A DNA stretch of 64,000 nucleotides from Prevotella sp. Lineage in GTDB: Bacteria > Bacteroidota > Bacteroidia > Bacteroidales > Bacteroidaceae. This document shows, piece after piece, positions 41,226 to 48,142 of this stretch. Where the stretch lies: NCBI GenBank assembly GCA_017477435.1, contig JAFUVV010000034.1, positions 1 through 64,000 on the forward strand, given 5' to 3'. How positions within the stretch are numbered: position 1 is the stretch's first letter; each line of letters opens with the position of its first letter. The translations under genes and the position numbers were made by a program. Under the pieces are notes generated by a model. It ran no database searches and was not told where the DNA came from. It was given only the letters and a program-made list of their open reading frames with translations.

Positions 41226-44200
41226 TTAGAAGTTGAGATTCAATCCGAAGATGAACGATGTCGGGCGTGGGTAGAGTTCGTAGTCTACTCCGTTCTGCAG
41301 TTCAGGATCGATTCCGTCGTAGTTTGAGATGGTGAACACGTTGTTCACTGTTCCGTAAACACGTCCGCTCAGTCCGTTCCATTTTCCTGTCTTCATGAGG
41401 TTGCTGAACGAGTATCCCAGTGTGATGTTGTCCATTTTCAGGAATGATGCATTGCGTACGAAGTAGTCGCTTTGCACCCAGAGGTGGTCGTGCCAGTCGA
41501 GTTTCACTGCCGACTCGAGTGTGTTCTGCATGAAGCCCATGTAGTAGAGTTCGCCGAGGTTGTAGCGGCTTGCCTCCACAGCGTCGTAGACGTAGTTGCC
41601 GATGCTTGCACGGAGGTTGAAGCCGAAGTCCCAGTTCTTGTATTCGAGTCGTGAGCTGAATCCCATTGTGACAGGAGCCATGGCTTGCTTGTAGAAGTAG
41701 CGGTCGTCGTCGGTGATTTGTCCGTCGCCGTTGCGGTCGACGATAGCGCCGTTCATTGGTTTTCCGTTTACGTCGTAGGCTTGCTGGTATACCCAGAATG
41801 CCGTTGCGGGTTGTCCCACTTGCCATCCTTTTATCATCTTACCTGTAGCGGCGTGTGTCGTCTCATATTCTATCGGGCGTGTGTTTGCTCCGAAGAGTTC
41901 GGTGATTTCGTTGTCGTTGTAGGTGAAGTTGTATCCGAGTGTCCAGTACCAGTCTTTCGATTGTATAGCTTTCCAGTCGAGGCTTACTTCCACACCGGTG
42001 TTTTTCATCGATCCGATGTTTGTCCACACGCGGTTGTCGAAGTTGGTACCTGCTGCTGCGTAGCCGTAGTTGAGCAGGTCGGCAGTCTTGCGGAAGTACC
42101 AGTCGACGCTACCTGTGAGTCGCTGGTTGAAGAATCCGAAGTCGAGTCCCACGTTGTATGTTGTAGTTGTTTCCCACTTGATGTCTGGGTCGTAGGCCGA
42201 CGGTGTGTACAGTGGAGTTCCTTCTGGCAGCAGCGGGTACTGCGACTGCGAGTTTGTGAACATATTATATACTGCGAAGTATCCGTAGTCGCGTTTGATG
42301 TCCTGCTGTCCTGTCATACCCCATCCGAGTCTCAGTTTGAGGTCGGATAGCCAGTTGATGTCGCGCAGCTTGTTCTCGTCTTTCATCTTCCATGCGAAGG
42401 CGAATGAGGGGAACAGCGACCAGTGGTCTTTGAATCGGCTTGATCCGTCGTCGCGGATGGTTGCCGTGAGATAGTAGCGGTCCATGAGGCTCCAGTTGGC
42501 ACGTCCGAAGAAGGAAACGAGGTAGTTCTCCGAGCGTCCGTGGCCGTTGTACTGGTTGTAGTACTGTCCGCGGAGTGCCTGTTCAGCTTCTGTTATGCCG
42601 TAGGTGGCGGGGTAGAGGCCGTGGCTTTCTGAGAAACTCTCATACCAGAAGTGCTGCCACTCATAACCTCCCATGATGTCGAAGTGGTTCTTGGCATCGT
42701 CGTTGAAGTCGTGGTAGTACTGTGCATATGCTGAAAGCGACAGGTTGCGCTTCAGCTTTGTCTCCCATTTGTACGAACCGAATGCGAATGCCTCGCTCGA
42801 GCGTGGGTCGATAGTGGTGTTCTCCTTACCCTTTGTGATGTCGGCACCGAGTGTTGCGTGGAGTCGGAGGTCTTCGAATCCGTGCACTTTATAGTCGATG
42901 TCGGCGCTGCCGATGAATGCGCGGCTATATGCGTGCTGGTCGCGGAACTCGTTCATTGCCACGGGGTTGCCTGGGGCGTTGGAGTTGAATGTAGAGTCGA
43001 ACGTCGGGTCGTGGTCGGTGATACCGCCGTTGGTCTTCCACTGGTAGTATCCTCCGTAGATGCGTCCTGCCTCTGTTGTGTCGTAGATGCTCTGTGTGGG
43101 GTCCATGCGAGTGGCGGCAGAGATGGCGCCCCAGCTTGGATAGTCGGTCTCTGCATAGATGCCCTTGGCGTTGAGGTTGAGGGTGAGATGGTTGTCGAGG
43201 AACGACGGGTTGAGGTTCAAGGCAGCCGAGGAACGCTCAAACTGCGACTTTTTCATTATACCCTGCTGTCCTGTGTATCCCAGGCTCACGCGGAACGGGA
43301 GCCAGTCGCCCACTGATCCTGCCACCGACACGTTATGGTCGTGGCTGATGGCGGTGCGGTAGAGCTGGTCTTGCCAGTCGGTGTCGGCGTTGCCCAGGAG
43401 TCCATACTGCTGGCTGTCTTTGCCATACATTTTCTCTACGACGCTCTTGTAGCCTGCTGCGTCGAGCAGCTGTCGTGTGCCGTTCTTTATGCTGGCTGTT
43501 GCGCTGCCGTTGTAGCTTATCTGCAGTGCTTGTCCTTTGCGGCCTTTCTTTGTTGTGATGATGATCACACCGTTCGATCCGCGGCTACCGTAGATGGCTG
43601 TTGCCGAAGCGTCTTTCAGTACGTTGAACGACTCGATGTCCTGTGGGTTGACGATAGAGAGGAAGTTCGACAGTCCCTGTGCGCCGTTGTTGTCGACAGG
43701 CACACCGTCGATGACGATAAGGGGATCGTTTGATGCGTTGAGCGATGAGCCGCCGCGTATTCTTATCTGAGCGCCGGCACCTGGTGCGCCGCTTGCGCTT
43801 GTAACGTTCACGCCGGCTACTTTACCCGACAGCATGTCCTGCGGGTTTACGACGAGTCCCTTGTTCTTTGAGTCTGGTTTCAGTGCGGCGACGCTTCCTG
43901 TCAGGTCGCTTTTCTTCACCTGGCCGTATCCTATCACCACAACTTCGTTGAGCGATACGCCGGCCTCTTCTTTCAGTACGATGCTCAGACTGGCAGCTGC
44001 GGCCATCTCTTGTGTCTCGTATCCGATGTACGACACTGAGATGGTGGCTCCCTGTGGAGCGTCGATAGTGAAGTCACCGTCGAAGTCGGTAGCCACACCG
44101 CCTTGCTGTCCTACGACGCGCACGGTGGCTCCGATGATTGGTTCGCCGGTAGCATCTTCCACGTGACCGTTCACAGTGATGTTCTGTGCAAAGCCAGTGG

Positions 44201-44270
44201 CTGCGAGAATTAGGCCCACTGTGAGGGCAATCATTCGCAGAGGCAATTTCATTTTTACCTGCTTCATCAT
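41226..44270 (-). CDS. susC: SusC-type TonB-dependent starch transporter
   Basis: 1014 residues. Signal peptide, an N-terminal carboxypeptidase-like domain (NGHVEDATGEPIIGATVRV), TonB box region (NEVVVIGYGQVKKSDLTGS), plug domain (AGAQIRIRGGSSLNASND) and a 22-strand barrel ending in FGLNLNF. It imports malto-oligosaccharides through the outer membrane with SusD. First gene of the susC-D-E-F operon; the leader is about 160 nt long. Confidence 0.97.
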   Translation of the reverse strand: MMKQVKMKLPLRMIALTVGLILAATGFAQNITVNGHVEDATGEPIIGATVRVVGQQGGVATDFDGDFTIDAPQGATISVSYIGYETQEMAAAASLSIVLKEEAGVSLNEVVVIGYGQVKKSDLTGSVAALKPDSKNKGLVVNPQDMLSGKVAGVNVTSASGAPGAGAQIRIRGGSSLNASNDPLIVIDGVPVDNNGAQGLSNFLSIVNPQDIESFNVLKDASATAIYGSRGSNGVIIITTKKGRKGQALQISYNGSATASIKNGTRQLLDAAGYKSVVEKMYGKDSQQYGLLGNADTDWQDQLYRTAISHDHNVSVAGSVGDWLPFRVSLGYTGQQGIMKKSQFERSSAALNLNPSFLDNHLTLNLNAKGIYAETDYPSWGAISAATRMDPTQSIYDTTEAGRIYGGYYQWKTNGGITDHDPTFDSTFNSNAPGNPVAMNEFRDQHAYSRAFIGSADIDYKVHGFEDLRLHATLGADITKGKENTTIDPRSSEAFAFGSYKWETKLKRNLSLSAYAQYYHDFNDDAKNHFDIMGGYEWQHFWYESFSESHGLYPATYGITEAEQALRGQYYNQYNGHGRSENYLVSFFGRANWSLMDRYYLTATIRDDGSSRFKDHWSLFPSFAFAWKMKDENKLRDINWLSDLKLRLGWGMTGQQDIKRDYGYFAVYNMFTNSQSQYPLLPEGTPLYTPSAYDPDIKWETTTTYNVGLDFGFFNQRLTGSVDWYFRKTADLLNYGYAAAGTNFDNRVWTNIGSMKNTGVEVSLDWKAIQSKDWYWTLGYNFTYNDNEITELFGANTRPIEYETTHAATGKMIKGWQVGQPATAFWVYQQAYDVNGKPMNGAIVDRNGDGQITDDDRYFYKQAMAPVTMGFSSRLEYKNWDFGFNLRASIGNYVYDAVEASRYNLGELYYMGFMQNTLESAVKLDWHDHLWVQSDYFVRNASFLKMDNITLGYSFSNLMKTGKWNGLSGRVYGTVNNVFTISNYDGIDPELQNGVDYELYPRPTSFIFGLNLNF

Positions 44271-44431
44271 TTTTGCTTTTAGTTAACTTTTTTAATCTTT
44301 TAGTATTTTATTTTTCAGTTTGCTCGCATGCTTAGGTGTCCCTGCTGTTATTCGGGCGGGACTTACTGATGATCAGACTCTAACAGGCCGGTATCGCAAA
44401 GATGCCGACGCACGGTAGGTTTTTTCCGCTG

Positions 44432-44439
44432 CAAAATTA
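44432..44439 (-). promoter_or_regulatory. -7 box (TAATTTTG) of the susC operon
   Basis: TAATTTTG on the minus strand; no TTTG at the -33 position, so an activator may be needed. A LacI-type palindrome is centred about 62 bp upstream. Confidence 0.65.
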
Positions 44440-44493
44440 AATGTTTACGTTCGTGGACGCTGATATTTGTTTTCAAAAACGTCGCAAGTGTGG

Positions 44494-44509
44494 ATGCAAA
44501 CGTTTGCAT
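44494..44509. promoter_or_regulatory. LacI-type operator upstream of susC
   Basis: A perfect 16-bp palindrome, ATGCAAAC-GTTTGCAT, with the central CG typical of LacI-family sites. It shares the 12-bp core GCAAACGTTTGC with the site at 47689. Because it is upstream of the promoter rather than on it, the bound protein may activate. Confidence 0.75.
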
Positions 44510-44656
44510 GTGTCAGATACCGATGAAAATCAGTTATTTCTGACTTCCTGCAGAGAACTGATATTCTTGTTTGCGCACACAGTTGCAGCCGGATGGAAAT
44601 CCTCTCTGCGGCCGCAGGAAATTGCTTCTGTTCTGACTGCAATACGTGCAGGTGGC

Positions 44657-44741
44657 AGTACATGGGCTTTGTACTCCGAGTACATGGGCTTTGTACTGTG
44701 AGTACATGGCTCTTGTACTGCGAGTACAAGAACGTTGTACT
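44657..44741. repeat. 22-bp-phase inverted-repeat array, four units (array D)
   Basis: 85 bp of AGTAC...GTACT units, preceded by GGTGGC. It lies between the divergent susC and GH32-like genes, 150 bp from the operator. In the rest of this 832-bp gap (44742-45061) I see only a hexamer-type stretch (about 44950-44985). Confidence 0.92.
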
Positions 44742-45061
44742 GCATCCTGTTGCGACAGATGACTGTGGTGTGAAGATTTGCCGGCGGCGACAGATGTCGG
44801 CGATGTCGTGCTTCTTCCTTATGTGCGCGCGTGTTTTAAAAATAGGTAAGGAGTGATGAGAGGTTTTACTTGACCACCCCAAGGGGAGGAAAGCTGTCAG
44901 GTTAAATATTGAGCTCAAGGGGCTTTCGTTGTCGTCTTTAGCTGTTGCTCCCGTTTTCGTCATCGTTATCGTTGCCGTTTGTTTTACCTGCTTGTAAAAA
45001 CTTTTTTCACATTTTGTGAAATATTCCTGCGGGTGGAGAAGGAGGTTTCGGAAAAAAGAGA

Positions 45062-45069
45062 TAATTTTG
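45062..45069 (+). promoter_or_regulatory. -7 box (TAATTTTG) of the GH32-like gene
   Basis: TAATTTTG, 34 bp before the ATG, matches TAnnTTTG; no LacI-type site is near. Confidence 0.55.
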
Positions 45070-45102
45070 CCGTCATAAGACGAAACCTAAATAAAGAAAA
45101 CA

Positions 45103-46680
45103 ATGAAGAAAAGTTTATTTTCCATCATTTTGCTTCTGCTGCTCTCTGCTGTGGACTGTCGTGCTGCTATCGGCGACGGCTACGACCCCGCAAAGCAACC
45201 ACCGACGATGCAGTATTTCACTCCCGTCGGCGGGAAGTATTTCGTGGGCGACTGCATACCGTTCTATCACGACGGAACGTACTATCTCTACTGGCTTCTC
45301 GACGAGGGACATCACAGTGCTCTTGGCGGACTGGGCGGGCATCAGTGGTGCCTGAGTACTACGACCGACCTCAAGACGTGGGAGCATCATCCCATCGCGC
45401 TGGGGATAGACGAGGAGTGGGAGAAGTCGATATGTACGGGCTCGGTGGTCTATCACGACGGGCTGTACTACGCTTTCTATGCTACACGCCTCATCGACAA
45501 CGGCAACATCTGCGAACGGCTGAGCTATGCTACGAGCACCGACGGGCTGAAGTTCCAGAAGCAACTGCCCAACCCCTTCTACCTCTCGGCAGAGGGATAC
45601 AGTCAGCGTAACTTCCGCGACCCGAAAGTATCGGTGGATGAGGATGGCATGTTTCACCTCTTCGTAGCATCGGAGAAGACCTCCGGCGACGGAGGACGCG
45701 GATGTCTGGTGCACATGACGTCGAAAGACCTGAAGGACTGGAAGGTGGAAGGCACCGTGATAGAAGGCCTGGGAGCAGTGCCCGAGTGCCCCGACTATTT
45801 CAAGTGGGGAGAGTGGTACTATCTCATCTTCGGCCAGGGGCTAAGGACAAACTACGTGATGTCGAAGAACCCCTACGGCCCGTGGCAGTGGCCGGAGACA
45901 CAGGCGCTCGTGGGACAATGGATAGACGTGGTGAAGACGGCAGAGTTTCCTGGCGGCCGACGCATCGCAGCAGGATGGGTGCCGAGCCGCTCCGACGGCA
46001 GAGACACCGGCGGATGGGCCTTCGGAGGTACCGTGGCACTGAGAGAGGTATATCAGCTCCCCAACGGAGAGCTGGCCACGAAATTCCCCGAAGAAGTGAT
46101 GCCGAAGACAGAAGCACCGCAGGCAGCACAACTCACGGCAGTGAGTCAAGCCACGGTCAGCGGCAGCACGGCTACGATCAGTGCCACAGGTGGCGAGGGA
46201 AAGGCATACGCCATCGACGTGCCACGCAACTGTAAGATTACGCTGGAGATAGAGGCCGACGCCAGCGTGACAGAATACGGACTGCGGCTGCGTGCCGGAG
46301 AAGCAGGCGATAACGGATACGTGCTCGCCATGCTGCCAAAGGATCAGCAGGTCAAACTGGCCCACGACGCATCGATAGAGAAAGTGAGCGGACTCGACGG
46401 GAAGTTTGAAATGACAATAGTGATGAAAGACGAGATAATCGATGCCAACATCGATCATCGCCGCTGCATAATCAACCGCCTGCCCGACCAGAACGGAAAC
46501 CATCTGTGGCTCTATGCAAAAGGCGGCAACGTGAAGTTCGGCAACATCGAGATCAGTCCGCTCGTAGTGACGGCATCAGAGTTCGACGAAGGTACACTGC
46601 TGTCTTCATACTTCATCGACAAATACAACTATCCGGTGAAGGCAATGATATTCAACGACGGCAAGAACTACAGCCAGTAG
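45103..46680 (+). CDS. GH32-like secreted glycoside hydrolase
   Basis: 525 residues with a signal peptide (LLLLSAVDCRA). The five-bladed propeller motifs of the GH32/GH43 type can be traced: VGDCIPFYHDGTYYLYW (nucleophile Asp), QRNFRDPKV (RDP, transition-state stabiliser) and ECPDYF (acid/base Glu). GH32 enzymes cleave fructans or sucrose. A C-terminal beta-sandwich (about 355-525) follows. It is transcribed divergently from susC and has its own promoter, so a fructan or sucrose-related role beside a starch locus is inferred; a different beta-linked substrate remains possible. Low resemblance to the WMNDPNG motif of classic invertases. Confidence 0.8.
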   Translation: MKKSLFSIILLLLLSAVDCRAAIGDGYDPAKQPPTMQYFTPVGGKYFVGDCIPFYHDGTYYLYWLLDEGHHSALGGLGGHQWCLSTTTDLKTWEHHPIALGIDEEWEKSICTGSVVYHDGLYYAFYATRLIDNGNICERLSYATSTDGLKFQKQLPNPFYLSAEGYSQRNFRDPKVSVDEDGMFHLFVASEKTSGDGGRGCLVHMTSKDLKDWKVEGTVIEGLGAVPECPDYFKWGEWYYLIFGQGLRTNYVMSKNPYGPWQWPETQALVGQWIDVVKTAEFPGGRRIAAGWVPSRSDGRDTGGWAFGGTVALREVYQLPNGELATKFPEEVMPKTEAPQAAQLTAVSQATVSGSTATISATGGEGKAYAIDVPRNCKITLEIEADASVTEYGLRLRAGEAGDNGYVLAMLPKDQQVKLAHDASIEKVSGLDGKFEMTIVMKDEIIDANIDHRRCIINRLPDQNGNHLWLYAKGGNVKFGNIEISPLVVTASEFDEGTLLSSYFIDKYNYPVKAMIFNDGKNYSQ

Positions 46681-46956
46681 AGCAGCGAGAACGGCGGGAA
46701 GTCGGGAGTAGTGCCCTGTGATGCAAAAGTACACATTTTTTCGCTGTCGACGCAAACAAGTAACAAAAACTTTACCTGCATGTTCAGAAAACTCCATCGC
46801 GGTCCCTCTTTGCCTGTGGTTGTACCATATATCCCCGTCGGAAAGACAGGCGAGGCATACATCTATATTTTAACAGTGTTTTTGAAATAGAAAGAAAAAA
46901 AGAATAAGCTATGTTAAATGTCGATTCCACCCTGCTGTTTTTTAAAAAAGCCTGTA
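46681..46956. other. intergenic stretch without a gene
   Basis: No open frame with coding character is seen. A TACTTTTG (minus strand, 46724-46731) matches a -7 box pointing into the 3' end of the GH32-like gene but leads to no gene. Confidence 0.5.
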
Positions 46957-46964
46957 TATTTTTG
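46957..46964 (+). promoter_or_regulatory. -7 box (TATTTTTG) of the small secreted-protein gene
   Basis: TATTTTTG matches TAnnTTTG and lies 161 bp before the ATG; a hexamer simple repeat occupies much of that leader. Confidence 0.5.
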
Positions 46965-47076
46965 CACCGGCGTGGGGAGCGTTGGCAGTTCCAGGGATAT
47001 GGGAAGAATGGCAATGTATCATATCCGAACCAGCGGTCACTGTCTGGGGACGACGAGCTGTTGAACGTAGTGAAAA

Positions 47077-47120
47077 AACGATAACGATAACGATAACGAA
47101 AGACGATAACGATAACGAAG
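47077..47120. repeat. AACGAT hexamer simple repeat
   Basis: Runs of ACGATAACGATAACGA broken by AAG, directly upstream of a small gene. One of several AACGAT-type arrays in the window. Confidence 0.9.
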
Positions 47121-47124
47121 TCGA

Positions 47125-47535
47125 ATGAGATTTTTTTTCTTTATAATTGCTTTCACGTTTGTAGTGCGGTGTAGTGCCTGCGATGTGAGAAAAGACAGTG
47201 TGGGGGTAGACAGTTTGCAGCCTCGGCTCGGAAAGTCGTATGTTGCCGACCAGGGCGTAGCATCGGCCGACTCCGTCCTTGCTGATTCGACGAGAATAAA
47301 GCTGTTTGCAAGCGCCTCCTACTATTTGCTCGACGAGGTGACCATTTTCGGTCGACGACGTGACCGCACGACAGTCGACTTCCACGTAGACCCCATAGAT
47401 TATCAACTGATGCAGCCGCAGCCCATGGGGTTCAATCCACTGGGGCTTGCAGTGCTGCTTGTGAAAAAGATAGTAGGCCCCCGGCACAAAATGACTCGGC
47501 ACGAACGGTGGAAAAAAGCCATCGACAACTATTGA
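47125..47535 (+). CDS. small secreted protein of unknown function
   Basis: 136 residues with a signal peptide (FTFVVRCSA; a lipoprotein Cys is possible). The C-terminal NPLGLAVLLVKKIVGP and HERWKKAIDNY look conserved, but I do not recognise the family. The gene has its own promoter and a 5' leader full of hexamer repeats. It lies before the GH77 operon and is not obviously part of it. Confidence 0.6.
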   Translation: MRFFFFIIAFTFVVRCSACDVRKDSVGVDSLQPRLGKSYVADQGVASADSVLADSTRIKLFASASYYLLDEVTIFGRRRDRTTVDFHVDPIDYQLMQPQPMGFNPLGLAVLLVKKIVGPRHKMTRHERWKKAIDNY

Positions 47536-47577
47536 CTCGGTACCCCTCTTGAAGCTTTCATCGATACCTCTTTCGCC

Positions 47578-47662
47578 AGTACTCGGGCCTTGTACTTCGA
47601 GTACACGGGCTTTGTACTCTGAGTACATGGCTTTTGTACTGCAAGTACATGGGTTTTGTACT
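47578..47662. repeat. 22-bp-phase inverted-repeat array, four units (array E)
   Basis: 85 bp of AGTAC...GTACT units with cores such as GGGCTTT. It ends 26 bp before the LacI-type operator of the GH77 operon. Confidence 0.92.
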
Positions 47663-47688
47663 GGAGCCAACAGAACGACGTAGCAGGC

Positions 47689-47700
47689 GCAAACGTTTGC
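47689..47700. promoter_or_regulatory. LacI-type operator upstream of the GH77 operon
   Basis: GCAAACGTTTGC, a perfect palindrome identical to the core of the susC site. Its centre lies 61.5 bp from the -7 box of the GH77 operon, against 62.5 bp at susC. Confidence 0.75.
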
Positions 47701-47755
47701 ATCTCCAGCGGCTTTATTTGCTGCTGTCGTTTTAAAACAAGAAAAACGGAATTGC

Positions 47756-47763
47756 TAATTTTG
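47756..47763 (+). promoter_or_regulatory. -7 box (TAATTTTG) of the GH77-pullulanase-SusA operon
   Basis: TAATTTTG, the same sequence as the susC box, with no TTTG at -33. The leader to the GTG start is about 380 nt. Confidence 0.65.
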
Positions 47764-47797
47764 CAATGACCTAAAAGACGATGACGAAGGGACGAAA

Positions 47798-47847
47798 GAA
47801 CGATAACGAAAACGATAACGCTAACGAAGGACGATAACGATAACGAA
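47798..47847. repeat. AACGAT hexamer simple repeat in the GH77 leader
   Basis: Units AACGATAACGAA and AACGATAACGCT repeat through the leader just after the promoter. Confidence 0.85.
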
Positions 47848-47857
47848 TCCTCGCAGA

Positions 47858-47917
47858 TGCAATTTAAAAGTTCTGACCGAAGCAGCCCCGCGGGGAGGTC
47901 ATAGAACTTTAATTGCA
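47858..47917 (+). promoter_or_regulatory. long leader stem-loop before GH77
   Basis: TGCAATTTAAAAGTTCT...GACC pairs with GGTC...AGAACTTTAATTGCA around a CCCCGCGGGG inner hairpin. It stands in the untranslated leader, 225 bp before the start. It has no T-tract and so is not a plain terminator; it could be a regulatory or processing element. Confidence 0.5.
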
Positions 47918-48142
47918 TTAAGAGACTGCTTGCTGATGAGCGTAGAGAATAATCAGCGACAGCTAAGTACGAAAGAACGATAACGCTAACTAAGGACGAT
48001 GACGGAAGCCCTTTGTGCTCAATATTTGACTTTTAACTTTTAACATTTGACCTAATAGCCTTTCCTTCCCTTATGGAGACCAGGTGAGACGCCTCCCTCT
48101 TAATGGGAATTGTGGGATTTAACATAATAACAAAATATAGCT

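Noticed and set aside
46724..46731. A minus-strand TACTTTTG as an antisense promoter into the GH32-like gene
   Set aside because: It matches only the -7 box, with no gene or -33 element; such matches arise by chance in AT-rich gaps.
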